A stretch of 64,000 bases of DNA from Deroplatys truncata. Lineage: Eukaryota; Arthropoda; Insecta; Mantodea; Mantidae. Positions within the stretch are counted from its first letter, which is position 1. The number at the start of each line of letters is the position of its first letter. The stretch spans positions 199,080,565 through 199,144,564 of the forward strand of contig CM060988.1 in the NCBI GenBank assembly GCA_030765065.1. The letters are read 5' to 3'. Positions 24,575 through 35,370 of this stretch are shown here, piece by piece. The notes beneath the pieces were generated by a model, which worked only from the letters and a program-made list of their open reading frames with translations, searched no databases and was not told where the DNA came from. Position numbers and translations under genes: made by a program.

Positions 24575-24872
24575 TGAAAAAAAATTTAAATTGAGTTTTT
24601 TTTATGGACGATCTTTAACTACAATGGTCATTTGCGCCCCATTCTATATTGGGCGTGAAAGACCGGAATTTTTGCTCAGAGGTCCCTTTATCGGGCTTGA
24701 GATTCTTTTACGTACCGTAAATCTACGAAACGGGACCACTGGCTTTACTTCCCTTTCGAAGAAAGCCATGCTAAGGATTTTTACGCTCGAAAAACTCCAT
24801 TGCCCTCCGCCGGGTTTGAATCCGCGACTTCGGAAACCAGAGACAGCATGGTACCGCTAGACCCCGGAGGAC
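24575..24872 (-). mobile_element. tRNA-derived SINE (type 1) with 8-bp target duplication
   Basis: On the minus strand it has a tRNA-like head with box A (GGTCTAGCGGTACC), box B (GCGGATTCAAACCCGG) and the type-1 body, ending in A-rich AATAAAAA. Direct repeats GATAACTT flank it at 24567-24574 and 24873-24880. A 135-codon ORF in antisense is an artefact. Confidence 0.9.
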
Positions 24873-24880
24873 GATAACTT

Positions 24881-25426
24881 CAAGTCGACGCTTATGAATT
24901 GCTATGTCTGGTCGTGAGTCATCCTGAGGGACGTGCTTAAGGATACACATAGGTGAAATTGCTAATTTCCATAATTATGTATACATTTGCTTCAAATTTA
25001 TACAAGCGTTATACATGCAGGGGCTAAGAGTTCATACCAAATTTCATTGCAATATCTTTAGTAGTTTTGAAGTTATTACCTGTTTAAAGAATTATTTAAT
25101 CATAAACAAGAAACGCTCTACACGATGAAGTTAGGGATTTTATTAATTTTCATATTTATTCCAAAACAAGTGAACCTATAGAAAAAGTTCGGAAACAAGA
25201 GCTTTTGTTGGTCATTTAGTTTGGTGAAAAACACTTATTAACTTTGTAAATGCAATTTTTTTTGGATAATTTTAGGATACTAATAGAATCTAATAGTTAA
25301 TATGCTGATTAATATCAGCAATTCAGAAAAATCACTTCCAACATTTTTTCATTTGTACTTTTTAGAGTTTACCCTAAAATGTTGAAGTAAATTCAACAAA
25401 ACTTGTATCGTGTAAAACATTTTGAA

Positions 25427-25469
<43 letters not shown>

Positions 25470-26222
25470 AGAAAGCGAGAAAATCGGCTTTTAAGTTTTA
25501 AAAAGGTTGCTTATTCACATACCCAGGACCTTTAAAAAATCACGTGACGCCACTTCTGGGCATCACTGACAGATAAAGATAAGTATAAATTATGAAACTA
25601 CAGGGTTCAAAGATAATTATAAGTACAAAATAAAATCGATTTTTTAATAGATTTTGGACAGTTTTCACATATATGTACCCTTAAACCGAAAGGTCCCCCT
25701 ATTTGTTCATAAGAATTTACTTGCATTAACTACGTTTTACATAATATGTGTAAATGTGAATAAAAATTCACCTGTATATATTAAAATAAATTATCCCGTT
25801 AAATAAATGAACTGGTTTGTATTGCACAACACGACAGCAGCCAATGAGAGGTGATTAGTGCACGTGGCAGTTATATGGAACAGGGTTTAGATATCGATTC
25901 TTTATGGAATCCAAATGAGACATTGGCTTGAAGTTAACGTTATTGTCGACTTTTGCCCCAAGAGATGAACGACATTTACTGTTTCATTGACAATATCCGG
26001 CTAACACCTGCCAAAAATTCTCGTTCGTGTTGCCAAGTAATGTTTCCATGTTGAGCATAACCACGTGGCAGGCAGGGAGCAAGTATTGTCTCTTGGAAAA
26101 ATAAGGACCTGATCACACGATTTCCTCTATTCACTCTTACACAAACTATTCTTCTATCCTTGTTAATCGAGACTTACACAATTGTTTGTAGGCCTAAGAA
26201 GAATACAGTAGCTTAAAGCTAA
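24881..26222. other. Unclassified AT-rich stretch with 39-bp poly(A)
   Basis: An uninterrupted A run at 25430-25468 could be the tail of a retroposed sequence, but nothing recognisable precedes it. No other features were seen. Confidence 0.5.
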
Positions 26223-26401
26223 CGGGACAGCCAAGAAACTACGAACCGATTGCGCGGTGTTTTTCCACTGGGCGTGTGGAAACATGACGCACTGCTGCTA
26301 TAAACAAGGCCACGCTATTGACGTAGTTAAGTTGATGTGATGTAGTTCAGTTATTACGAATTATTTATTATTTTGTCCTGTACTTAGTCACAAAGTATAT
26401 T

Positions 26402-27596
26402 ATGTCTCGGTATATGTTTTCTACTGCACAGCGTGTATTTATTTATGATCTCAGTCAGCTCGCCAAGTGTAAGTACGATTTGCAGAAAGATTTCCAGGTG
26501 TAAAAGTTCCAGGTCGTACAACAATCCATGAACTTTACAATAAATTTCAGGCCACAGGAAGTGTTCAGGCTAAGAAATCTAAAAGACGGCGTACGGTTCT
26601 TACCGAAGAAACACTAGACGACATCGGTCATCGTTTGGAGAATCCCCCCCCCCCAAATCGTTTAGGCGTCTTTACAACAGGCAGGCATTTCTTGTGGCTC
26701 TGCACGAAGAGCTACCAAATTGCTGAAGTTAAAACCATATAAAACAACTGTGGCACACGCTCTTCAACCAGGTGACCCTGTAATTAGGCGCACATTTTGT
26801 GAGAGTCTCAATATTGTATCCAGAGGTGGCGAAAACGTGACTCGCGAGTCATTTTGACTCGCAGGCGCCGTTCCCTCTTTACAACCGTCCCTTTGTTTTT
26901 CACATGCTGTTGAGTGATGCAGTGCGTGTTGCATATTTGGTGAATCGCGGAACGAAGTCGTTTTCGCCACCCTTGGTGTATACAATGTCGAAATAGACCC
27001 ATATTGAATATTTCTCACGGACGAGGCTTGGTTCCACCTTCATTGCTATGTGTGTACACAAAATAATCGTTATTGGAGCTCTGACAAACCTAATATTGCT
27101 CATGAAGTACCCCTTCATGACGAAAAAATTGGGATATGGTGCGCCATGAGCGGAGAAAGTTATAGGGCCATTTTTTTTTCGAGTCAACAGTTGACGCCCG
27201 TACATGTCAATGCAATTTTGCCCCCCTTTTATTTTTAGAGAATTAACAGACAGGGAGCGTGATTTTGCCTTTTTTCAACAAGACTCTGCAACAGCTCATA
27301 CAGCCAATATTTCGACGAGAATAATTGAAAGTGTGTTTGAGGACGGAATTATTAGTAGACATTTGTGGCCCCCTCAGACCCACGATCTAACCCCCTGCAA
27401 TTTCTATCTCCGGGGCAGCTTAAAACATAAGTGAACAAGACAAACCCACACACCCTGGAAGAATTAAAACAAAATATCGGCCAGGAAATTGCCAGCATTT
27501 GTCAACGTGAACTACGGGAGTGATGGATAGTTTCCTAAAGAGGTGCCAAAAATATATGGACAACAACGTGGCCAGCTTCAGCATCTCCTTTCATAA
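26402..27596 (+). pseudogene. Transposase of copy B, interrupted
   Basis: It has the same ATG, the same early stop after KDFQV and the same Asn in place of the third catalytic Asp (HDLTPCNFYL, then Arg for Trp) as copy A. Readable blocks are NNRYWSSDKPNIAHEVPLHD, FFQQDSATAHTANIS and PHTLEELKQNI. The nested MITE further splits the frame ahead of the first Asp. Confidence 0.9.
26820..26976. mobile_element. 157-bp MITE nested in copy B
   Basis: The termini CCAGAGGTGGCGAAAACG and the complement of CGTTTTCGCCACCCTTGG form an inverted repeat of about 18 bp. TGTAT at 26815-26819 and 26977-26981 forms a 5-bp target duplication. Copy A shows the empty site (ATAGTGTAAACAATG). It is too small to code. 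The superfamily is not certain. Confidence 0.88.
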
Positions 27597-27703
27597 AATT
27601 GGTAAAAAAAGTCTTTAAACATGTATGGTTACATCCGCGCCTTTCTATGATAGCGGCAGCCGGTTCGTAGGCTTTTGGCGCCCTCTGTATATTCTGACCA
27701 TGA

Positions 27704-28442
27704 GAAAAAATCTGATGCGTTACACTCACATGACTTTCTCTACTCTTGTACAAACTATTTTTACAAACGCTTATTCTCCATATGCTTCATGTTAATCGAG
27801 ATAAACATTTGCAGAGTCAATCTTATTGCTAATTTTCTTGTAGATGTAAGGGGAATATATATTTACAAGGGCAATTTGGAAATACAGTAGCCTTTAAGCA
27901 CATACATATCTCTTAATAGCTGGTTGCTAGATGCAGCACCATTCCCTTTGCCACAGATTAATACTCTTTGCATATCCAACACAAAAAAATGAATAACGAA
28001 TTCCCATTTGAGAAAGTATTGAAAAATTTAAGGGAATAACAAGTAATATCTCGAAAATGGTTCACTCAACAACAAAAAATGTATAAATTGTGTATTTTAA
28101 CGCGATATACATCTTTTGTGTAGTAAAATTTTGTCTCTCTTATGGTTTACCAGTTATGCAAAAGTCGTTCACAATAAAGAATACTTTTGGAGAAATTCCC
28201 AGGAAATTCAAGATATACATTTTATTTGTCATGAAAATATCTTAAACATATGATATTTTAATCAAAATCGTTAGAGCCATTTTTGAGAAAATTAAAATTT
28301 TCGATAAATCTTCCATGTAAAGGGTACTATGGGGTGGGGGGATTTTCTTGAAAACCTTCGTGTCGCATCCTTGGAAGATACTGAACCTAAATACCAAGTT
28401 TGGTGTTTAACCGACTGTTCGTTTCCGAGTTATGCTGTTCAC

Positions 28443-28476
<34 letters not shown>

Positions 28477-28607
28477 CATGTTTCCAAAAATGCTTTTTAT
28501 GGATTCAGGGGGTCTCAAAACATGCATTTCCGGTGAAATCTCGGTATCGAATTTTTGGGTGGAATACAATACTTCCCCTACTTACTATACGTAGTAGAGA
28601 AAGTAAA
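27704..28607 (-). repeat. Family H, full copy, left arm of inverted repeat
   Basis: A complete reverse-oriented copy from ATCTGATGCGTTACACTCAC to the palindromic end TACGTAGTAGAGAAAGTAAA. It contains (CA)n at 28444-28473 at the standard microsatellite position. It pairs with the copy at 29086-29981. Confidence 0.92.
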
Positions 28608-28639
28608 AATGAATGGCGACTTACAACTTGAAAAAAAAG

Positions 28640-28925
28640 TGTAAGTATTGAAAAATTCAAACTAATAATAAAGAATATGTCGAAAATAGTTAACACACAA
28701 AAAACTTTATTTTGTCATAAATTATATATTTTAACGCATTCTACATGTTTTGTGTACTGCGATTTTGTCTCTCTCTTATCATACGGAATGAAGAGGATTT
28801 TACAAACTATTGCCAGAAAGCTCAAGATATAGATTTGATTTGTCATGTAAAATCTTAGATATGTGACGTTTTAATCAAAACCTTTATAGCCACTTTTGAG
28901 ATAGTTTGGAGAGGGGGATAAATGC
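28640..28925 (-). repeat. Family H, inverted fragment in the spacer
   Basis: A more diverged reverse-oriented piece (GTCGAAAATAGTTAACAC, AAGATATAGATTTGATTTG). It meets a + fragment at about 28925. Confidence 0.65.
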
Positions 28926-29085
28926 CAAACTTGAGTTTTATATAATTGTTTAACCATAAAAACTTCCTGCACAATAAATGTAGATCTTGTTAAAGCACAC
29001 ATTTATACTTCAAATGGTATTTTTGTAATTTTAACCGTTTCTAAGATATTTTTGTTTTGTTTGAATTTTCAGATACCTAATTAAT
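28926..29085 (+). repeat. Family H, + fragment in the spacer
   Basis: The middle region (AATGTAGATCTTG, TTTCTAAGATATTTTTG), opposite to its left neighbour. Confidence 0.6.
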
Positions 29086-29981
29086 ACTTTTTACTTTCTC
29101 TACTACGTAGAGTAAGTAGGGGAAGTATTGTATTCCACCCAAAAATTGGATACCGAGATTTCACCGGAAATACATGTTTTGAGACCCCCTGAATCCATAA
29201 AAAGCATTTTTGGAAACATGTCCGTGTGTGTGTGTGTGTGTCGTGAACAGCATAACTCGGAAACGAACAGTCGGTTAAACACCAAACTTGGTATTTAGGT
29301 TCAGTATCTTCCAAGGATGCGACACGAAGGTTTTCAAGAAAATCCCCCCACCCCATAGTACCCTTTACATGGAAGATTTATCGAAAATTTTAATTTTCTC
29401 AAAAATGGCTCTAACGATTTTGATTAAAATATCATATGTTTAAGATATTTTCATGACAAATAAAACGTATATCTTGAATTTCCTGGGAATTTCTCCAAAA
29501 GTATTCTTTATTGTGAACGACTTTTGCATAACTGGTAAACCATAAGAGATAGACAAAATTTTACTACACAAAAGATGTATATCGCGTTAAAATACACAAT
29601 TTATACATTTTTTGTTGTTGAGTGAACCATTTTCGAGATATTACTTGTTATTCCCTTAAATTTTTCAATACTTTCTCAAATGGGAATTCGTTATTCATTT
29701 TTTTGTGTTGGATATGCAAAGAGTATTAATCTGTGGCAAAGGGAATGGTGCTGCACCTAGCAACCAGCTTTTAAGAGATATGTATGTGCTTAAAGGCTAC
29801 TGTATTTCTATATTGCCCTTGTAAATATATATTCCCCTTACATCTACAAGAAAATTAGCAATAAGATTGACTCTGCAAATGTTTATCTCGATTAACATGA
29901 AGTAGATGGAGAATAAACGTTTGTAAAAATAGTTTGTACAAGAGTAGAGAAAATCATGTGAGTGTAACACATCAGATTTTT
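29086..29981 (+). repeat. Family H, full copy, right arm of inverted repeat
   Basis: It runs from ACTTTCTCTACTACGTAG to ATGTGAGTGTAACACATC. It is nearly collinear with 27704-28607 in reverse complement and shares rare subfamily features such as TAGCAACCAGCT and GCATATCC. A (TG)n tract at 29224-29241 is shorter than its partner's. Confidence 0.92.
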
Positions 29982-29989
29982 TGAAATCC

Positions 29990-30240
29990 TAAGACATGTT
30001 CCTTTTTGTTTCTTTTGATGTTGTGCAGAGTGTAATTTGAAAAGCGGCATACAGCGATCCGCCTTTTAAACATTTGATTACCGCTTCAGCCTCCCGTATC
30101 TCTCTTGTGCCAACAACAAAGTGTGTAATGAAACCATTTATGCAAAACGCTCATCTCGATAAATATGAAGTAGAAAATAAGCTTAAATAAACAAAGATAG
30201 TGACAAGAAAAGGTCGTGTGAATACGAGACATTCTTTTAA
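29990..30240 (+). repeat. Family H, 3' fragment
   Basis: Late landmarks GATCCGCCTTTTAAAC and AAGTGTGTAATGAAACC, ending in GTCGTGTGAATACGAGAC. Confidence 0.65.
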
Positions 30241-30284
30241 AATTGGCACGACAACGTGTATAATATATTACGCATCATGCCTGT

Positions 30285-30340
30285 AAATGAAACTACTATT
30301 ATAGTGGAGTTGCATACGACTGATTTTGGTCGACCGCATT
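30285..30340 (+). repeat. Fragment related to the foldback insertion at 5.5 kb
   Basis: ACTATTATAGTGGAGTTGC followed by ATACGACTGATTTTGGTCGACC parallels the 5622-5661 stretch of the foldback element. Confidence 0.45.
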
Positions 30341-30498
30341 ATAATTCCAAATGCTCGCAGGACCTGGCCATCTGTTGCACTATTGCGAGTGGTGCAACAG
30401 ATGGCAGAACATTGAGTCCATGCCATATTTATTGATTTGTTTTGTAGGTAAAGTGAAAATAAAATAACTAAAGCAAAGGAAGTGAATTCGGTGTTACC

Positions 30499-30613
30499 GA
30501 ACGGGATGACTCAGGCGATAAAGTCCGTGGCCCGCATTCGTGAGGTCCCGGGTTCAAATCCCGTGGGCCGACCAATCTGTCTGAGGTGTTTTCGTGGTTT
30601 TCCTCAGTCGCTA
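30499..30613 (+). mobile_element. tRNA-derived SINE head (type 3)
   Basis: A tRNA-like segment with box-A-like ATGACTCAGGCGATAAAG and box B CGGGTTCAAATCCCGTGGGC, followed by TCGTGGTTTTCCTCAGTCG. It runs directly into a 104-bp tandem repeat. The copy at 14041 shares the same head. Confidence 0.8.
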
Positions 30614-30960
30614 CAGGGGTTACAGGGATGAGACCTAGAAGGCTAACTGTTTGCCTTTCTGTGTGAGGGCGGCGGTTAGACTGGACGGCACCCTAATGCG
30701 ATCTGCACAGCATGAAGCAGGGGTTACAGGTATGAGACCTAGAAGGCTAACTGTTTGCCTTTCTGTGTGAGGGCAGCGGTTAGACTGGACGGCACCCTAA
30801 TGGGATCTGCACAGCATGAAGCAGGGGTTACAGGGATGAGACCTAGAAGGCTAACTGTCCGCCTTTCTGTGTGTGAGGGCGGCGGTTAGACTGGACGGCA
30901 TTCTAATGCGATCTGCACAGCATGAAGCAGGGGCTACAGGAATGAGACCTAGAATGTCCA
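30614..30960 (+). repeat. 104-bp tandem repeat, three and a third units
   Basis: Units begin CAGGGGTTACAGGGATGAG at 30614, 30718, 30822 and 30928 and contain GGCGGCGGTTAGACTGGACG. Period 104-106 bp, highly similar. The last unit is cut short and followed by an A-rich tail to about 31030. Confidence 0.95.
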
Positions 30961-31916
30961 TCACATATCGTTCAAAGAGATATCCACCAATAGATCCGTC
31001 GTTAAAGCGACGTAAAATAAAATAGAATTAAAAAAAACTCGGTGTATATCAGAGTATTAAGATTACAATGAACCGAAGTTATTTTATTTTAAATACACAT
31101 CGTCGCTGAAAAGACGAACAGACGTAAGCGACATAAATGTAATTTTACAGGAGAGCAGTTTAAAGAAAAGTGTGTTTACTTAGGGGCCTACGGCTCAAAA
31201 GCATAAAATGATAGATCAAATATAATACAGTGACTCAAAAGTATAATAGTTGTTCTTAATAAGCACTAATGTTAGACTCTAGAATTTGGATACCATATAG
31301 GCCAAAAAGGCTTAAATTGGAGATACGTCGGTTTGAAAGATTTCACCCATGATAGTAAGGCGCTTACACCATACACATGATCAATACATTAAGCTGATTT
31401 TTGCTATTGTTTTGAGCTGTAGCATTATTTATTTCTTTTTATGTATATTTTTCACGTATATATTTCTGTTCTAAGTACATAGTACGATGTAAAGCGTTGG
31501 AAGTCAATAAAACAAATAGTGGTATCTACTTATTTAACAACGGTAATATCAAGTATTTAAGTGTATTTTATTTGTTTTTAATTATCTGCAGTAATTTAGC
31601 AAATTATATATTTGTGTGTTTACACATCCTTAAAAACACACGACTTCTGAACTTATTTTAACAATAGCAAAATCAAGTGTATAGGTGTGCTATTTTGAAT
31701 GCCAATAGTTTGATGAATAATGTAGAGTAATATGTTTACAAATGGTATTAGGAAACAAACAGATAAGAAATTCTCTTTAACCATAGAAATATCAAGTATT
31801 AATATGTATGCTATTGCTTTTTTTCCCCCAAATTACATAAATAACGTTTTGTTTTGTTTTCAAATGCTTTTAGGAAACGTAAACAAGTATTGAAAATGTC
31901 CATGGGTTAATACAGC

Positions 31917-32123
31917 TTAGAAGTGTAGCAGTTCCTTGTAGAACGTTTTGTAAACATCTCTTATTACTGGTGTTGGCTCTTTGCATAACTCCTGTAGATC
32001 GCTGTACTTCTCAGCCGAAAGCTTTGCAGATGTGGCATTAAGTCGAGACAGAGGAAGCTTCAAAACCCGTGAAGTGTTCCTGGATTTCAGAGATAGCCGC
32101 TCATAATGTTTGGCAAAAGAATG

Positions 32124-32167
<44 letters not shown>

Positions 32168-33200
32168 GATGCAAGCGGCATCGTCTGTGGTCACTTTGAC
32201 TTCTCTGATTGCAGGCCAATCCACTTTGTTTTCAGATTGAAAACTTCGGGAATCGGATCTGTAGGCTCTCTGAAATGCTTTTGTAGTCCAAGAAATCTTC
32301 TACCCTTATAGAATGTGCTTCATACGGAGCAGCACTCGAGGAAGTCTCGCAACAGGTACCAGCTAAGAAGGTATGAAGATGTTCCATGCCTGAGTCAGGG
32401 TTCTTGAAATAGTGCTGTGGGCAGAATCACCTTCGTTTTGACCATGGTTAGGTTCGAAGAAGCACAAGTTGATAGACAGTGAATTCTTTTGAGTTACTTA
32501 GTATGTACAAAAACATGGTCACTACGGTGGTATTCTGACTACTGCCGGCATCAGCAAACAGCCTGACATACTTTACACCGCGGACATCAAGATGTTGAAG
32601 GTAGATTCCCACACAGGTTACAATCTCAGATGATCCCCTTTTGCTGATAGTCTCGCTTCATAGAAAGCAAAGACTCTTTGATTCAAATGTTGTGAAATTA
32701 TGTGCTGAAAAACGCATTCGATAGAATACAGCACTTTCTTTGGAAAGGGGAGGCTGAATCACTTGCTGAAGATCAAGTACCGCAGTGTTATCTTGGGTTT
32801 TCTTTGGCACCTTTTTGAGCATTGTTTTTCTCATTTCTTACATCATTCTTTTCTTCAGTGTGTTTGTCGTACATATCTTGCAACTCCATTTTCTCAGCAT
32901 CACATGAGCTAAGTTGCACACAAACTGCACTAGTCCTCCTTAGGATACTGGGATGATAGACTCATTGATTTGTATACTCTGGTGTAAGTTTTTGATAACT
33001 GGCTTTGGCCTGTGAGATGTTATCTTCATTATGCATAGAATACATTTTAGACAGAGTCAGGACTGGATGTAAATATTCTTAGGAATACTCTTCTGGACGA
33101 TGGTAAGTGCATTCGTTATTGTTATTTGAATTCTTTGTACATAGCGAACATAAACAAACTGGGCAAATCCCAGAACCTTCATTTTTTCAATTGAGAAATT
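31917..33200 (-). pseudogene. DUF7869-type protein, decayed
   Basis: Read on the minus strand across several frames, it gives, in family order: EYLHPVLTLSKMYSM, a linker with Cys-containing TSAVCVQLSSCDAEKMELQ, then YDKHTEEKNDVRNEK, a DLQQVIQPPLSKES block, AVFYRMRFSAHNFTTFES, SSEIVTCVGIYLQHLDVRG, VRLFADAGSSQNTTVVTMF, a GQNEGDSAHSTI motif, DFLDYKSISESLQIRFPK, a KVDWPAIREVKV block, and the C-terminus KYSDLQELCKEPTPVIRDVY ending at a stop at 31917. These match what I know of large arthropod proteins with a DUF7869 domain, whose function is unknown to me. At least five frameshifts or stops break it. A 37-T tract at 32125-32161 sits at a former Lys run. Upstream sequence to about 33600 may belong to it. 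Confidence 0.72.
32125..32161. repeat. 37-bp homopolymer T tract
   Basis: A pure T run, reading as poly-Lys codons on the minus strand, expanded inside the DUF7869 relic. Confidence 0.98.
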
Positions 33201-34197
33201 GATAGTTTTCACCATATAATGGATCATAGTTACTATTATTACAGTCACTAAATGCCTACTCCAGGTGGCGTATTTCCTTTTCTTAATGACAACACTGTTC
33301 CCTTATATTAGTGTTGTCTGCAGATGTAGCATTTACATTTTCAAAACTGTCTTGTATGTGGATCTTTAGAACGCTGAGAGCAACATCTATAGACTCCATT
33401 CCTGATTTTTCGTTCCGATTTTCGTTTGAACGAACCATCTGAATCACCTTCCCATAATAGTACTTCTTGTCTGATAACCACTATACTTAATTTCAGCACC
33501 TACCTTTAACGCATCACCTTCACTGCATTAAATTTCGTTGCATTATACCACATTCGTAGATCCATCTCTCCGCTTTACCAATAAGTCCATGTTCATAACA
33601 GATTGCTGCTTTACTGAGACTGCATTAGTTTGTTGCAGGTGTATTCAGACCAATCAATATTGTTGAAGCAGATTTTTCTTGTCCAAATTTATAAACACAT
33701 GTTCATTGTTGGCATCAGGTGGTAAAAATTGGTCTAGAGTCGCTAGCATTACATGAGTACATAGACGTATCGACCAATTTTAATAATCATAGTATCTAAC
33801 GAAGAGACGTAAGCGACTTGCGAGTCTCATTGCCCTGTTCGTCTGAAAAAGAATGAGTGAGCAATGGCGTTTACGACGATAACATGATGTTTACTGCTAA
33901 GTAACCATTAGAGATGGAGGTACGCCAGTTTGTCAGAATATAGATACGGTCAAATGTAGTGTATAGGCGAGATATCTCAATTTTTTCGATTTTGGCGCTT
34001 ACGCCACTTCGTCAGATGAGCGACGATATTTCAGTGTTTATTTGGGAACGGATCCCAGTGGTCTGCTGCTTTGTTAAAAGGTATGGGAGAGCTGCGCGCG
34101 CCGCCGGGTAAGATGCCATTATACTTGAGTTACGTCCCATGTAATTAGCGTATTATAGTGTGGTTGGTCAAACATTTTATTTCATGTTTACTCTTAT

Positions 34198-34960
34198 AAA
34201 AAATCTGATGTGTTACATTCATGACTTTCTCTACCCTGTATGTCTTACTAGTGGGTATACAAATTATTCTTACAGAAGTTTATCTTCCTATCTACTTCAT
34301 TTCAATCCAGATAAACATTTCCGAAAATAGCTACATTACACATGTCGTTATAGATACAAAGAGAACGCGATAGTCAAATTTTTAAGAACTGGACGCTATA
34401 TGCTGGCCTTGAAACTCTGCATAACATCGTGAGAAACAACTGAAAATCGACAGGACTTGAAAAGAATGGCTAAGTATTTAATAACGGATATCTCGGAAAT
34501 GGCTGATGTCACAAAGAAAGTTATTTGAATTAAATTGTACGTTTTAAAGAGATCTGCATTTTCTGGTGTAGTACGTTTTTGTCTATCGGCTAACGGTTAC
34601 CAGTTGTACAAGATCGTACAAAATTCCCTCCGAATGAATAGCACTTCACAGGCTATTCCCAGAAAAATCAAACATTTCGAAAAATGTTCCATGTAAAGGG
34701 TAATTTGGTATGGGGAGGTTTTCTTGAAAATCTTCGTGTCGCATCTTTGCAAGGCACTGAACCTAAATACCAAGTTTGGGGTTGATCCGACTTTTCGGTT
34801 TTAAGTTGCGCTATTCACACATACACACACACGTACCTTTTTCTAAAGTGTTTTTTTGGGGGGGGTTATGGGGCCTCAAAACATTATTTCCGGTGAAGTC
34901 TCGGTATGGAATTTTGGGGTGGAATGTAATACCTTCTCTACCTACTAGGTGCGTGATAAA
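34198..34960 (-). repeat. Family H, inverted copy, near full
   Basis: From AATCTGATGTGTTACATTC to ACCTTCTCTACCTACTAGG. It carries CACACATACACACACAC at the microsatellite position. Confidence 0.88.
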
Positions 34961-35049
34961 GTTCATTTTGTTGCACAGAAGTATTCATTTTTTTTCTTGT
35001 ACCCATATACATAAGCACCACCATTTTTATTTCTTCTATCACTAACCTT

Positions 35050-35366
35050 AAATAGGTAGAAGAACCATTCTATCCTACCCGTAAATTCAGTGTTGAGATC
35101 TCATTTGAAATATAACCTCCCCCTAAAAAAATTAACTAAGCAATAATGCAAACAAAAACTAAAATGAACTGTATTTGTTATTCAATGATCGGACGCGCCA
35201 AATGTAATATTTTGAAAGGGATAATTCAAGGCCAGCATATGGCTTTCCGCTTTTAATCATCTGACTAACAATTCAATCTCCTCAATCCTTGTACCATTAA
35301 CGAAATGTGCAATGAAACTATTTCTGCAAACGTTTATCTCGATTAACGTAAAGTAAATAGGAAAAA
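35050..35366 (+). repeat. Family H, two + fragments
   Basis: A start fragment (35050-35115) and a 3' fragment (about 35205-35366, GGCCAGCATATGGC) lacking the middle. They abut the inverted copy that follows. Confidence 0.65.
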
Positions 35367-35370
35367 AGGC

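Larger units (their letters stand above)
26223..27690 (+). mobile_element. Mariner-type transposon, copy B, carrying a nested MITE
   Basis: The 5' terminal repeat after TA (ACGGGACAGCC, then AAGAAACTACGAACCG) and the 3' complement (GCCGGTTCGTAGGC) match copy A. It is nearly identical to copy A throughout, but lacks about 28 bp near 26320 that copy A has, and carries a 157-bp insertion at 26820-26976. Confidence 0.9.
31091..34040 (-). mobile_element. Candidate DNA transposon carrying a DUF7869-type gene
   Basis: The left terminus at 31091-31137 (ATCGTCGCTG, AAGACGAA, GACGTAAGCGAC) is an imperfect inverted match, about 45 bp, to the right terminus at 33991-34040 (GGCGCTTACGCC, TTCGTCAGATGAGCGACGAT). 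A decayed minus-strand gene lies between them. The motif GACGTAAGCGAC or its variants recurs inside the ends (near 31360, 33808 and 33866), which could be a set of subterminal binding sites. No target duplication was found, so the exact ends are uncertain. The mobility of this family is inference. Confidence 0.5.

Noticed and set aside
24453-24860. 135-codon + ORF
   Set aside because: It is antisense to a tRNA-derived SINE with target duplications.
28329-28631. 100-codon + ORF and its twin at 29081-29356 (-)
   Set aside because: Both are readings of family H across the CA repeat. Similar ORFs recur in other copies because the repeat is the same, not because it codes.
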